Made by a program: the position numbers and the translations under genes
Shown: piece after piece, positions 28,792 to 37,408 of the stretch
How the letters are laid out: every line of letters starts with the position of its first letter
How positions within the stretch are numbered: the stretch's first letter is position 1
The notes under the pieces: model-generated
Told to the model about the DNA's origin: nothing
The model's database searches: none
What the model saw: the letters and a program-made list of their open reading frames with translations, nothing else
DNA from: Syntrophomonadaceae bacterium
Lineage (GTDB): Bacteria; Bacillota; DSM-12270; Thermacetogeniales; Thermacetogeniaceae
NCBI GenBank assembly: GCA_012839645.1
Contig: DUMY01000166.1
Span: 1 to 38,918, forward strand
Reading direction: 5' to 3'
Length of the DNA: 38,918 nucleotides

Positions 28792-29892
28792 TTAAAAGGT
28801 TTTCTGGTACACCATTTCAATATCATCAGTTAACTTCTTCTTTACCACAGAGCCCTCTTTGACAGTTGTTGTAGTGGTAGCAATCACCTGACTGCCCTTT
28901 TTCATACTTTCCAGCACAAAGATCCTGTGTTTATCATCGAGTTCTGAAAAAACATCATCTAAGAGCAGGAGAGGTTCAAGATGCCGCTCATCGGAAAGTA
29001 GTTGATAGTGGCCGATCTTTAACGCTAAAGAAATTAATCTTTGTTCCCCTTGTGAAGCAAAAAGACGTGCATCTCTTTTATTTAAGTATAATCGAATGTC
29101 ATCACGGTGGGGTCCTACAGTAGTTGACTTTACCCTTCTATCACGGGATCGTACTTTTATTAGGGATTCCATAAACAGGTTTTGGTACTTTCCTATTTCA
29201 TCATCTTTATTTAAATTATAGATCTTTGATATATATTCCCCTTCTAGTATTCTTTCCCTGCTTAAAGAAGAAAAAATCACTGAGCTGTAATCAAGCAGTT
29301 GTGCAAGTGTAGTAACCCGCCTTTTCCAAATACGTCCACCGATAGATGCCAACTGCTGATCCCAAGGCAGCAGCTGCTTATCGGAAACACTCGATCCTCT
29401 CAGCTGTTTATTGCGCTGAAGTAAAACATTGTTATAATAATTAAGATCCTTACTGTGCTGCGGTTTTATCTGTCCGACCACCAGGTCGATAAATCGTCTT
29501 CTTCCTGATGGCCCTCCTTTGACCAACATTAAATCCTGTGGAGAGAAGATTACCACAGGTAAATAGCTGGAACAGCTGCTTGGAGATGCACTTTTTTTAT
29601 TAATCTTAGTTGTTTTACGACCCTTGTCCTGTCTATAGCTAATCTCAATTTGATAGTCGATCCCTCTGCTGCTGACAATCCCTCTGATCACGAAGTAGTT
29701 TGACCCAAAGCGGACAAGGTTGTTATCCCGGGCCTGTCGGAAAGAATAGCCAGTACCTAAATAAAAAATACTCTCTAATAGATTGCTTTTTCCAGTGCCA
29801 TTTGCACCGGTAAGAATCAAAAACTCACCCTCTGGTCTAAATTCTAGGTGCCGATAATTTCTAAAATTCTGCAAGTATAAATATTTCAACAT
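28792..29892 (-). CDS. recF: DNA replication and repair protein RecF
   Basis: 366 residues, usual length. An SMC-like ATPase that loads RecA at gaps. LYLQNFRNYRHLEF begins the protein; Walker A is LTGANGTGKSNLLE, the signature region is ASQGEQRLISLALKIG, and Walker B is PLLLLDDVFSELDD. ATG at 29892 is 17 bp after dnaN and has only a weak ribosome binding site, so coupling to dnaN translation is likely. The small S4-domain gene (yaaA/rlbA) often found between dnaN and recF in Firmicutes is not present. Confidence 0.95.
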   Translation of the reverse strand: MLKYLYLQNFRNYRHLEFRPEGEFLILTGANGTGKSNLLESIFYLGTGYSFRQARDNNLVRFGSNYFVIRGIVSSRGIDYQIEISYRQDKGRKTTKINKKSASPSSCSSYLPVVIFSPQDLMLVKGGPSGRRRFIDLVVGQIKPQHSKDLNYYNNVLLQRNKQLRGSSVSDKQLLPWDQQLASIGGRIWKRRVTTLAQLLDYSSVIFSSLSRERILEGEYISKIYNLNKDDEIGKYQNLFMESLIKVRSRDRRVKSTTVGPHRDDIRLYLNKRDARLFASQGEQRLISLALKIGHYQLLSDERHLEPLLLLDDVFSELDDKHRIFVLESMKKGSQVIATTTTTVKEGSVVKKKLTDDIEMVYQKTF

Positions 29893-29909
29893 AAATAATA
29901 GATACCTGC

Positions 29910-31025
29910 CTAATTCGCCCTACAGACTGGGCTGACTAGGTGCAGGTAATATTCATCTTCATCTGCTTCCACGTATACAGCTGGACCGCTAGGTCCATTT
30001 AGGCAAAGGGTGACTTTTTCTTGTTCCATTACCTGCAATGGCTCTAATAGGTATTTGGCATTGAAATTGGCTTCAGCTTGTTTCAAAGCAGGTTTGCTCA
30101 AAGTAATAATCTCCTCTAGAGATCCCACATCAACCGCCTGCGCTGATACAATGAGCTTATCTTCATCCACTTTAAGACAAGCAATAGCAAAATGTTCATT
30201 GGTTGATATAAAAAGTGATGCTCTCTCTAAAGTATTAAGTAGGATATCCCTGGGTACCTCAATCTCCAATTCCGGCTCTGAGGGAATAATATTTTCATAA
30301 TTGGGAAACTGAGAGTTTATTAACCTGGACGTCAATACAAAATCCTGTGCTTCAATACAGATAGTTCCTGAGTCCCAGAAAATCTCTAAATTATCACTAT
30401 CTGAAGCAAGCCGGTTAACTTCAATTAACGCACGTCCCGGAATGAATAAATCACTGTCAACAACATCACTGTTATTAGCAATTCTTATAAAAGCAAGACG
30501 GTAAGCATCTGTAGCAGCCATTTGTATTTTTTCATTCTCAAAGGTCACATATACCCCTGCATAATTCATGCGCACATCCTGTTGTGCTGCAGCAGCAAGA
30601 ACTTTATTTGTGTATCTTTTCCATTTACCACCTTGGAAATTAATCTGTTGTCCTTCTGGATTTTCTTGTTTCTCTGGATATTCAGCAGCCATCCATGTGT
30701 GCAGTTGACTTATGGCTGATTCACACTTTACCTCTAGCATTTTATTTTCCTCAGAATACGAAAGAGATACCTGTTCACCTGACATTCTGCGCACCAGGTC
30801 AGAAAAATACTTAGCTAAGACAACTGTACTACCTTCCTCCTCCACTTGAACAGGTATGTTAATTTCCAAAGTTAACTCTAAATCTGTACTCCGTAGAGAA
30901 AGGGTTTGATTTTCAGCAGTAATCAAACAACCGTTCAATATCGGTAGATTAGTCCTAGAAGGAATAATGCGGCAAATAGATATTAATGCAGTACTCAATT
31001 CATCTCTGTTGCAAACTATTTTCAA
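29910..31025 (-). CDS. dnaN: DNA polymerase III sliding clamp (beta subunit)
   Basis: 371 residues, three-repeat clamp fold. Seen are LKIVCNRDELSTALISICRIIPSRTNLPILNGCLI at the start, MAATDAYRLAFIR in the middle domain and CLNGPSGPAVYVEADEDEYYLHLVSPV at the C-terminus. TTG at 31025 has GGGAGG 8 nt upstream and gives the family's start; the ATG at 31046 includes that ribosome binding site and is unlikely. It lies 172 bp after dnaA; that gap holds DnaA-box-like words. It clamps polymerase III to DNA for processive synthesis. Confidence 0.96.
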   Translation of the reverse strand: MKIVCNRDELSTALISICRIIPSRTNLPILNGCLITAENQTLSLRSTDLELTLEINIPVQVEEEGSTVVLAKYFSDLVRRMSGEQVSLSYSEENKMLEVKCESAISQLHTWMAAEYPEKQENPEGQQINFQGGKWKRYTNKVLAAAAQQDVRMNYAGVYVTFENEKIQMAATDAYRLAFIRIANNSDVVDSDLFIPGRALIEVNRLASDSDNLEIFWDSGTICIEAQDFVLTSRLINSQFPNYENIIPSEPELEIEVPRDILLNTLERASLFISTNEHFAIACLKVDEDKLIVSAQAVDVGSLEEIITLSKPALKQAEANFNAKYLLEPLQVMEQEKVTLCLNGPSGPAVYVEADEDEYYLHLVSPVCRAN

Positions 31026-31154
31026 AGAAAAAACCTCCCTATGCACATTATATTATTAATTTATATAGCTAGGAGGAGTAGTAGTAAGGCGCGGTATATT
31101 GTGTATTGTTACTTATAACCCTCAGTCTGAAAGGATTTAACCTCTGAATAGTTA

Positions 31155-31196
31155 TGTGGATACTTGAGGGAGGAACTGAGGGATTATTGTGAATAA
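31155..31196. other. DnaA boxes between dnaA and dnaN
   Basis: TGTGAATAA at 31188-31196 is a perfect TTATNCACA box (reverse), and TGTGGATAC at 31155-31163 has one mismatch. A further CTATGCACA lies in the dnaN leader at about 31039-31047 (one mismatch). Together with the boxes upstream of dnaA this gives the bipartite oriC arrangement of Firmicutes. Confidence 0.6.
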
Positions 31197-31197
31197 C

Positions 31198-32514
31198 TTA
31201 TGATGACTTCAAGACTTCGGTAATTTTATTAACTGCTTCTTCTGTTTGTGCATCATTATCTATACAATTTTTAATTTTATCACAAGCATAGATAACTGTT
31301 GTATGATCGCGCCCTCCAAATTCCTGTCCTATGTTAGGCAGAGAGGCCTCTGTTAGTTCTCTCGACAGGTACATAGCAACCTGGCGGGGGAAGGCCACAT
31401 TTTTTGTTCGCCTGCGTGACTTAAAATCCTCTACCTTTAAATTGTAATACCGTGCAACAACCTTTTGAATTGCCGGTATTGTAAGGTTTTTATTGTAGTC
31501 GCCCGCTAATATTTCTTTAAGTGCTTCTTTCGTTAGTTCCAAATCAATTTGTTTTTGGTTGAGGTTACCGTAAGCAACAACTCTCAAGAGAGCACCTTCC
31601 AACTCCCGAATATTGGATTTAATATTGGAGGCGATAAAAAGAATTACCTCATCGGGTAATTGCATATTCTCTAGTTGTGCTTTCTTTCTTAATATTGCTT
31701 CTCTTGTTTCTAAATCAGGTTTTTGGATATCAGCGATCAGACCCCATTCAAATCTTGATCGCAGCCGGTCCTCAAGTGTTGGTATTTCTTTTGGTGTGCG
31801 ATCACTGGATATAATGATCTGTTTGTCAGCTTCATGAAGTGTATTAAATGTATGAAAAAATTCCTCTTGAGTTCTTTCCTTGCCTGCTAGAAACTGAATG
31901 TCATCCACCAGTAGAACATCTACACGGCGGTATTTATTGCGAAACTCGACGGTCTGGTCGTCTTTGATAGAATTGATCAGTTCATTTGTGAAGGTTTCAG
32001 ATGAAACATAAACAACTTTGTAGCCGTCTTTACTTTCCATTACGTGGTGACCGATGGCGTGTAAAAGGTGTGTTTTGCCGAGTCCGACACCACCATAAAT
32101 AAAAAGAGGATTATAAGATTTACTTGGTGCTTCTGCAACTGCCAGGGCAGCTGCATGAGCTAACCTGTTATTGCTGCCTACCACAAAAGAATCAAAGGTA
32201 TACTTCGGATTTAATTGTGGCTGTGTTTCCTCCCCTTTTGGAAAAAAAATATTCTCTTTGCTGTTAGGAGTAACAAAGCGCAGTGTAAAATTTTTGTTGT
32301 GTTTATATTCTAAATAGGAACGTATTAAAGTGCTGAAGCGAGTTTCTAACCAATCCCGGGAAAAATCGTTTAAGGTAAGTATAACCAGTGTTCCATCGTG
32401 ATAAGCAAGTGGTTTTGCTGTATTAACCCATGTTGAAAAACTGTGTTCATCAAGTTCTTTTTTTAAGATTTCAAGCACATCATCCCAAACATCATTAAGA
32501 TTTGTTTTAATCAA
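31198..32514 (-). CDS. dnaA: Chromosomal replication initiator DnaA
   Basis: 438 residues. Domain I (about 1-80) interacts with helicase partners; domain III has Walker [12 protein letters not shown] (141-151) and Walker [11 protein letters not shown]; domain IV carries the DnaA-box-binding signature [14 protein letters not shown]. The gene begins with TTG at 32514, with AGGGGTG upstream. It is divergent from rpmH, with DnaA boxes and an AT-rich tract between, so it is likely autoregulated. This marks the origin region and gives the leading-strand direction for both flanks. Confidence 0.97.
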   Translation of the reverse strand: MIKTNLNDVWDDVLEILKKELDEHSFSTWVNTAKPLAYHDGTLVILTLNDFSRDWLETRFSTLIRSYLEYKHNKNFTLRFVTPNSKENIFFPKGEETQPQLNPKYTFDSFVVGSNNRLAHAAALAVAEAPSKSYNPLFIYGGVGLGKTHLLHAIGHHVMESKDGYKVVYVSSETFTNELINSIKDDQTVEFRNKYRRVDVLLVDDIQFLAGKERTQEEFFHTFNTLHEADKQIIISSDRTPKEIPTLEDRLRSRFEWGLIADIQKPDLETREAILRKKAQLENMQLPDEVILFIASNIKSNIRELEGALLRVVAYGNLNQKQIDLELTKEALKEILAGDYNKNLTIPAIQKVVARYYNLKVEDFKSRRRTKNVAFPRQVAMYLSRELTEASLPNIGQEFGGRDHTTVIYACDKIKNCIDNDAQTEEAVNKITEVLKSS

Positions 32515-32535
32515 ACCGAATACACCCCTGTAAAG

Positions 32536-32602
32536 ATATCCACAATATGTTAATAAATTGTGTATAAGTATGTTGCCTTATTTAATATAACAAAGATTTT
32601 AG
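32536..32602. other. oriC element upstream of dnaA: DnaA boxes and AT-rich tract
   Basis: TGTGTATAA at 32559-32567 is a perfect TTATNCACA box (reverse); ATATCCACA at 32536-32544 has one mismatch. An AT-rich stretch (about 32576-32602) next to them could be the unwinding element. Position between dnaA and rpmH is the classical Firmicute oriC. Confidence 0.7.
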
Positions 32603-32612
32603 GGGTGTACAA
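32584..32612 (-). promoter_or_regulatory. Candidate dnaA promoter
   Basis: TTGTAC, 17-bp spacer, TATATT on the minus strand, upstream of the DnaA boxes. The -10 is good and the -35 poor, so this is a moderate call. Confidence 0.45.
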
Positions 32613-32639
32613 GCAAAAGAATTTCAAGTAATCACTTGC

Positions 32640-32667
32640 TTGACATAGTAAAGTAGTTGTCTATAAT
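32640..32667 (+). promoter_or_regulatory. rpmH-rnpA promoter
   Basis: TTGACA, 16-bp spacer, TATAAT on the plus strand; both hexamers are perfect. It lies 58 bp before the rpmH start. Confidence 0.85.
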
Positions 32668-32725
32668 TAATAAAGAAGTATGAGGAAATTTTAGGTGAAT
32701 TGAATCATAGAAAGGGCTGAAAAAT

Positions 32726-32860
32726 ATGAAAAGAACATACCAACCGAAGAAAAGAAAACGGAAAAGGGTACATGGATTTAGGAAAAGAATGAGGACAAAA
32801 TCCGGACGTAGAGTGGTCAAAAGGCGTCGTGCAAAAGGACGTCGTAAAGTGACAGCATGA
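32726..32860 (+). CDS. rpmH: Ribosomal protein bL34
   Basis: 44 residues, the standard length, beginning [20 protein letters not shown] and ending [12 protein letters not shown]. Very basic. It belongs to the 50S subunit. ATG at 32726 follows AAAGGG by 9-10 nt. It is directly downstream of a consensus promoter and upstream of rnpA, the classical rpmH-rnpA pair next to oriC. Confidence 0.97.
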   Translation: MKRTYQPKKRKRKRVHGFRKRMRTKSGRRVVKRRRAKGRRKVTA

Positions 32861-32891
32861 TCTGTATGATCTATGGATGTAGGTGTGTTGT

Positions 32892-33233
32892 TTGTTAGCG
32901 AAAGAAAACCGCCTCCGCAAAAACAGCGAGTTTCGGGTTGTTTATAAAAAAGGACAAGTGTATAGATCGCGCTTTTTTATTTTACGATGCTTAAAGAGAA
33001 ATGACTCCGGCCGGACGAGAATCGGTATTGCTCCGTCTCGAAGAATTAAAAAAGCTGTGGAAAGAAATAAAATGAAGAGAAGAGTAAGAGAACTCTTTCA
33101 GCAGCAGCACATGATCAAAGAGGGCATGGATCTGGTGCTGAACATCAAAGCGGAAGCCACCACAGCTAGTTTTTATGATTTAAAGAAGGACTTTGAAGAG
33201 CTTTTAAAGAAAAGTCGATTAAGGTTAAATTAA
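32892..33233 (+). CDS. rnpA: Ribonuclease P protein component
   Basis: 113 residues. Binds the RNase P RNA and helps mature tRNA 5' ends. Seen are LAKENRLRKNSEFRVVYKKG at the start and the RNR signature ERNKMKRRVRELFQ. TTG at 32892 was chosen: AGGTG lies 6 nt upstream and the start MLAKENRLRK matches the family. GTG at 32883 sits inside that site. 31 bp after rpmH, co-transcribed. Confidence 0.94.
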   Translation: MLAKENRLRKNSEFRVVYKKGQVYRSRFFILRCLKRNDSGRTRIGIAPSRRIKKAVERNKMKRRVRELFQQQHMIKEGMDLVLNIKAEATTASFYDLKKDFEELLKKSRLRLN

Positions 33234-33267
33234 GATTAATATGTTATAAAATACAAACCGGGGAATA

Positions 33268-33483
33268 ATGATGTTCAGGCAATTAATAATTAGTCTCATA
33301 AGACTGTATCAAAAAGCTTGGTCTTCATGGCACATGCCAGTTTGTAGATTTTACCCATCTTGTTCGGAATATGCTGTGCAGGCACTGGAAAAGTACGGTA
33401 TTATCCGCGCCATTATATTGATTTTATATCGCCTTGCCAGGTGCCACCCTTTCTGTCATGGTGGTTATGACCCGGTGCCATGA
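33268..33483 (+). CDS. yidD: Membrane protein insertion efficiency factor YidD
   Basis: 71 residues. Family features are an N-terminal amphipathic segment (LIISLIRLYQKAW), CRFYPSCSEYAVQALEKYG, and the Cys/His cluster RCHPFCHGGYDPVP. YidD lies at the inner face of the membrane and assists YidC/Sec-dependent insertion. A second ATG at 33271 is equally possible. Located between rnpA and yidC as in most bacteria. Confidence 0.93.
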   Translation: MMFRQLIISLIRLYQKAWSSWHMPVCRFYPSCSEYAVQALEKYGIIRAIILILYRLARCHPFCHGGYDPVP

Positions 33484-33554
33484 AATTTTTGTGTAGAGAA
33501 TACTAGTTCAGGAGGTGACACCTGCCCGGCAGTAGATGGCGTGGCGGGATCGAT

Positions 33555-34244
33555 TTGTGGCAGAATATTGTACACGGATTTAGTATGGTAATTCAATACT
33601 TCTACTTAGCCACAGAATGGTTAGGTATACCTAGTTATGGGCTAGCGATCATCTTTTTTACTATCGGCGTAAAATTGCTGCTATTTCCACTGACGAGAAT
33701 GCAGATGAGATCGATGAGTGCGATGCAGGAACTGCAACCTAAGATTAAAGCTCTCCAGGAAAAGTACAAGGATAAACCGGAAAAACAACAACAAGAGATG
33801 ATGAAATTATATCAAGAAAAGGGTGCAAATCCTTTTGCGGGATGTCTTCCCCTTCTTATTCAAATGCCAATAATATTTGCTTTATTTACTTCACTGCGAA
33901 CTTTTTTCGACCCGGTAAAACACCCTTCTTTTGTAAATCTTGGTAAAGCACAGTTCTTGTGGATACAAAACCTAGGACAACCAGACCCTATTATCTTACC
34001 CTTGCTTACTGTTGTAGCAACTTTTGGGCAGCAGTATATGTCTAGTATGGCTTCGGCAGGGAAGGTTGATCAGACACAGAGAACGATGCTCATCGTTATG
34101 CCGCTGTTTGTTGGGTGGATTGCGCGCACACTACCTGCCGGATTGACATTATATTGGGTCATGTTCAGCCTGGTAAGTGCTGTGGAGATGGTAGTGATTA
34201 GGAGATCAGCAAAGGCTGTGAAGGGAGCAGGATCACAAGCGTGA
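33555..34244 (+). CDS. yidC: Membrane protein insertase YidC/Oxa1 (SpoIIIJ type)
   Basis: 229 residues, the short Gram-positive form. Hydrophobic segments are at about 24-46 (LAIIFFTIGVKLLLFPL), 95-115 (GCLPLLIQMPIIFALFTSL), 147-165 and 178-210; the coiled region MQELQPKIKALQEKYKDKPEKQQQEMMKLYQEKG and PFAGCLPLLIQMPI are family hallmarks. It inserts membrane proteins alone or with Sec. The start is uncertain: TTG at 33555 has no good site, whereas a strong AGGAGGTG at 33510-33517 precedes only an in-frame CTG at 33522, which would add 11 residues. No lipobox signal is visible in either version. It overlaps jag by 4 bp. Confidence 0.93.
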   Translation: MWQNIVHGFSMVIQYFYLATEWLGIPSYGLAIIFFTIGVKLLLFPLTRMQMRSMSAMQELQPKIKALQEKYKDKPEKQQQEMMKLYQEKGANPFAGCLPLLIQMPIIFALFTSLRTFFDPVKHPSFVNLGKAQFLWIQNLGQPDPIILPLLTVVATFGQQYMSSMASAGKVDQTQRTMLIVMPLFVGWIARTLPAGLTLYWVMFSLVSAVEMVVIRRSAKAVKGAGSQA

Positions 34245-34870
34245 AATCCATTGTAGTTGAAGGCAGCAGTGTAGAGGAAGCGGTTCAAAGTGCCCTAGAA
34301 AAACTTGGTGTGACCCGGGAACAGATTGAGGTTGATGTGCTGGAAGAGGGTTCAAGGGGATTATTTGGGATAATAGGTGGAAAACAAGCAAGTATCAGTG
34401 TTACTATGAAAGAAACACCTGAACAGGTGATGAAAGAGTTTTTAGATGATGTTGTCGAGGCTATGGAATTGAACGTAGAATACAGCATTCACTTTAATGA
34501 GGGGTACTGGCACGTTGATTTTACCGGGAAAGATGTAAGATTTGTAATTGGAAGGCGCGGGAAAACCCTTAATTCACTACAGATGCTGACAAACATGGCA
34601 GTTAATAAAAAGCTAGAGGAAAGAGTTAGAGTGATTATCGATGCTGAGGGGTACCGCAGCAGGAGAGAAGAAACACTGCGCAGATTAGCCCGGAAGACCG
34701 CAGATCGTGTGCGCAGGACCAAATCCAATGTGATGCTTGAACCCATGACCCCTCAGGAGCGGCGCATCATACACCTAGAACTCCAAAATAGTGATTGGGT
34801 CGCCACCACAAGCCGTGGAGAGGATCCCTACCGCAAAGTAGTAATATGTTATAAGTCAAGAGGGGCATGA
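34241..34870 (+). CDS. jag: Jag/KhpB RNA-binding protein
   Basis: 209 residues: an N-terminal Jag domain (MKSIVVEGSSVEEAVQSALEKLG, then GSRGLFGIIGGKQASI), a KH domain with GRRGKTLNSLQMLTNMAVN, and a C-terminal R3H domain (MTPQERRIIHLELQNSDWVATTSRGEDPYRKVVI). GTG at 34241 overlaps the yidC stop, so it is coupled to yidC. In streptococci KhpB works with KhpA in cell elongation control; in Bacillus, Jag is named for its association with SpoIIIJ. Confidence 0.93.
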   Translation: MKSIVVEGSSVEEAVQSALEKLGVTREQIEVDVLEEGSRGLFGIIGGKQASISVTMKETPEQVMKEFLDDVVEAMELNVEYSIHFNEGYWHVDFTGKDVRFVIGRRGKTLNSLQMLTNMAVNKKLEERVRVIIDAEGYRSRREETLRRLARKTADRVRRTKSNVMLEPMTPQERRIIHLELQNSDWVATTSRGEDPYRKVVICYKSRGA

Positions 34871-34923
34871 ACAGTTTTAACTGAAAACTCACTTATAAAT
34901 AAAAGATAAAAATAAACAATTAT

Positions 34924-34951
34924 GAAGGGGGAGACCACTCCCCCTTCTTTT
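34924..34951 (+). terminator. Rho-independent terminator after jag
   Basis: GAAGGGGGAG pairs perfectly with CTCCCCCTTC around loop ACCA, followed by TTTTATA. It ends the rpmH-rnpA-yidD-yidC-jag transcript. Confidence 0.92.
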
Positions 34952-35120
34952 ATACACAGATGTAGATCAGGGGGAAAGAACTTGTGATCTATTTCATACA
35001 ACGGGGGCAATCCTTTCTTCCAACGACCAATGACAAACACTAAGATCAGGGATGAAAGGATGCAAGCGACCAAACGGTCGGGTAAATTGGGATAGATCAG
35101 ATAAAAGAAGAAAGACCAAA

Positions 35121-35147
35121 AGATCAGAGGGACGGGTCTCGTGATCT
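35121..35147 (+). repeat. 27-bp REP-like palindrome, copy 4
   Basis: AGATCA...TGATCT with core AGGGACGGGT, 53 bp upstream of the mnmE start. Same length and core as the copies at 4690, 14395 and 22770. Confidence 0.75.
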
Positions 35148-35199
35148 AATTTGGTGACAGATGAATCTTCACTGTCACCCAAAAGGGGTTTGTGTAATT

Positions 35200-36585
35200 A
35201 TGAAAGAAAATGAACTGATTGTAGCTCTAGGAACCGCGCTTGGAGAGGCTGCTATCAGCATTTTACGTCTAAGTGGTGAGGGAGCTGTAGAGTTAGCAGC
35301 ATCTATTTTTAAGCCACGTAACAAAAACTTAGATCTATTAAAGGTGAACTCGCACACTGTAAACTTGGGTTATATTTGTGATGAGTCGGGCGATATCATC
35401 GATGAAGTGCTTATATGTGTGATGAGGGCACCGCGTACCTATACAAGGGAAGATATAGTGGAGATATACTGTCACGGCGGTGTACTTCCAGTGCGTCGTG
35501 TTATGGACCTGGTATTAGAAAAGGGGGCGCGCATTGCTGAACCAGGAGAGTTCACCAAGCGTGCCTTTCTTAATGGAAGGATTGACCTCACCCAGGCTGA
35601 GGCGGTGCTGGATTTAATCAGAGCACGCAGCAGTAAAGGAGCAGACCTTGCCTGTAAACAGCTGACAGGAAAAATAGCTACAGGAATTAGTAAATTGAGG
35701 GATGATATAAAACGCATCCTGGCACAGATAGAAGCAGAAATAGATTTTCCTGAAGATGTGGATCCACTGCCTAAAGAGGTGAAGTTGGAGAAGATCAATG
35801 TGCTGTGGGAGAAGGTTGATCAATTATTGAAGGGTGCCACCCTAGGACGCATTTATCGAGAGGGCCTGCAGACGGTATTAGTGGGTAAGCCTAATGTGGG
35901 AAAGTCTACACTGTTAAATATGCTGCTTGGAGAGGAGAGAGCTCTTGTAACTGAAATCCCGGGAACTACCAGAGATCTTATTGAAGAGATGCTTGTACTG
36001 GAGGGTATACCCCTTAGAATTGTGGATACTGCGGGAATTAGAGAGAGTGTTGGCTTGGTGGAATCCCTAGGGGTTGAAAGAGCAAAGGAAGCCCTGGAAC
36101 AAGCGGATCTGGTATTGGCAATTTTTGATGCGGGTACAGGGATCAACGAGGATGATTTTGCAGTTATAGATTTATTACAAGACAAAAAGGGTGTTGTTAT
36201 TTTAAACAAAGTAGACATTCGGCAAAAACAGGTCAACTTGCAAAAAATGAAGAAGCACACAGGGGATCAGTTCCCAATAATTGAGATGTCAGCAAAATTA
36301 GGATGGGGACGAAAGGAACTGGCGGATGCTATATTAAATGTTGTTGGAGTGGGACATATTACCGGGGAAACAATGCTTATCAACAGAAAAAGACATCAAG
36401 TTGCCCTGGAGAAAGTGAAAGATCGTCTAGATGCAGCACAGGTTGCTGTAAGCGGAGATCTGCCATTGGAATTAATTGCTGTGGATGTTTGGGATGCGTG
36501 GACTGCGTTAGGAGAGATTACTGGGGAGACTGTACCCGAAGAAATAATCAGCTCCATTTTCAGTGAATTCTGTGTTGGTAAATAG
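35200..36585 (+). CDS. mnmE: tRNA modification GTPase MnmE
   Basis: 461 residues. With MnmG it makes the cmnm5 modification at U34 of certain tRNAs. The N-terminal TrmE fold (folate-binding) begins MKENELIVALGTALGEAAISILRLSG; the G domain has GKPNVGKS (229-236), GTTRDLIEE and DTAGIRES; the C-terminus ends FCVGK, carrying the conserved Cys of the C-(I/L/V)-G-K motif. ATG at 35200 follows AAAGGGG by 11 nt; the upstream start at 35161 is not preceded by a site. MnmG, usually next, is absent: rsmG follows directly. Confidence 0.95.
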   Translation: MKENELIVALGTALGEAAISILRLSGEGAVELAASIFKPRNKNLDLLKVNSHTVNLGYICDESGDIIDEVLICVMRAPRTYTREDIVEIYCHGGVLPVRRVMDLVLEKGARIAEPGEFTKRAFLNGRIDLTQAEAVLDLIRARSSKGADLACKQLTGKIATGISKLRDDIKRILAQIEAEIDFPEDVDPLPKEVKLEKINVLWEKVDQLLKGATLGRIYREGLQTVLVGKPNVGKSTLLNMLLGEERALVTEIPGTTRDLIEEMLVLEGIPLRIVDTAGIRESVGLVESLGVERAKEALEQADLVLAIFDAGTGINEDDFAVIDLLQDKKGVVILNKVDIRQKQVNLQKMKKHTGDQFPIIEMSAKLGWGRKELADAILNVVGVGHITGETMLINRKRHQVALEKVKDRLDAAQVAVSGDLPLELIAVDVWDAWTALGEITGETVPEEIISSIFSEFCVGK

Positions 36586-36625
36586 AAGTAGTTGCACATT
36601 TAAAGATTTATTAAGGTGGTCGAAT

Positions 36626-37342
36626 ATGAAGTCGGGAATGGATTTATTAATTGATGGTGCACAGCAGTTAGGTATTCATCTGGGAGAAGTGGAACAAGAG
36701 AAGTTTAGGTTATACGAGGGGTTAATCGAGGATTGGAGCAAAAAGATTAATTTAGTCAGTTATAAAAGTGATGAGGAACTCTACAGGTCACATTTTCTTG
36801 ATTCGCTGATGTGTAGCAAAGGATATAATTTCAGCCAGGACGCCAGAATAATAGATTTAGGAAGTGGGGCTGGATTTCCAGGAGTGCCCTTAGCAATTTG
36901 TTTTCCGAACCTGAAGTTTTGGCTGGTTGATTCTAGGAATAAGAGATGTGACTTTTTGCGCAGGGTTAATAGAGAGTTGGACTTGGAGTCATGTTGTGTT
37001 ATTTGGGAAAGGCTTGAAAATATTGCCCATAAAAAGAAGTACAGAGGTTTTTTCGACTGTGCGGTCGCCAGGGCTGTTGCCCCTTTAAGTGTATTATTGG
37101 AACTTGGCTTGCCATTTTTGAAGGTCCAAGGTAAGTTGATAGCCCTAAAGGGTTATGCAGTAGATGAAGAGATAAAGGAATCGAAGAATGCTTTAGAAAC
37201 ATTAGGTGGAAATGTGGATAAGGTAGTCCCTTATTTTTTTCCGGGAGAAAAGGGAAGGAATGTGGTTGTGGTATCAAAAGAAGAGGAAACGACCCTCGAG
37301 TTTCCTAGGAAACCTGGCATTCCAGCAAAAAAGCCATTATAA
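36626..37342 (+). CDS. rsmG: 16S rRNA (guanine527-N7)-methyltransferase RsmG
   Basis: 238 residues. SAM-dependent methylation of G527 in 16S rRNA; loss gives low-level streptomycin resistance. The class I methyltransferase motif is RIIDLGSGAGFPGVPLAI; INLVSYKSDEELYRSHFLDSL and FDCAVARAVAPLSVLLEL are typical of the family. ATG at 36626 has AAGGTGG 6 nt upstream; an in-frame start at 36563 would overlap mnmE. 40 bp after mnmE, same transcript likely. Confidence 0.94.
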   Translation: MKSGMDLLIDGAQQLGIHLGEVEQEKFRLYEGLIEDWSKKINLVSYKSDEELYRSHFLDSLMCSKGYNFSQDARIIDLGSGAGFPGVPLAICFPNLKFWLVDSRNKRCDFLRRVNRELDLESCCVIWERLENIAHKKKYRGFFDCAVARAVAPLSVLLELGLPFLKVQGKLIALKGYAVDEEIKESKNALETLGGNVDKVVPYFFPGEKGRNVVVVSKEEETTLEFPRKPGIPAKKPL

Positions 37343-37408
37343 ATATTGCAGGAAAAATTATGAAGATGTCGAAATAGAAAGATAAAGCAGTGTGAAGGGG
37401 GTCGGGCT

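Larger units (their letters stand above)
34871..35199. other. jag-mnmE intergenic region
   Basis: 329 bp without a gene. Contains a strong terminator (34924-34951), an ACGACCAATGAC-type repeat word near 35029 and a 27-bp palindrome (35121-35147). No promoter for mnmE could be assigned with confidence. Confidence 0.55.

Noticed and set aside
32883..32900. GTG at 32883 as rnpA start
   Set aside because: It overlaps the ribosome binding site for the TTG at 32892, which gives the conserved N-terminus.
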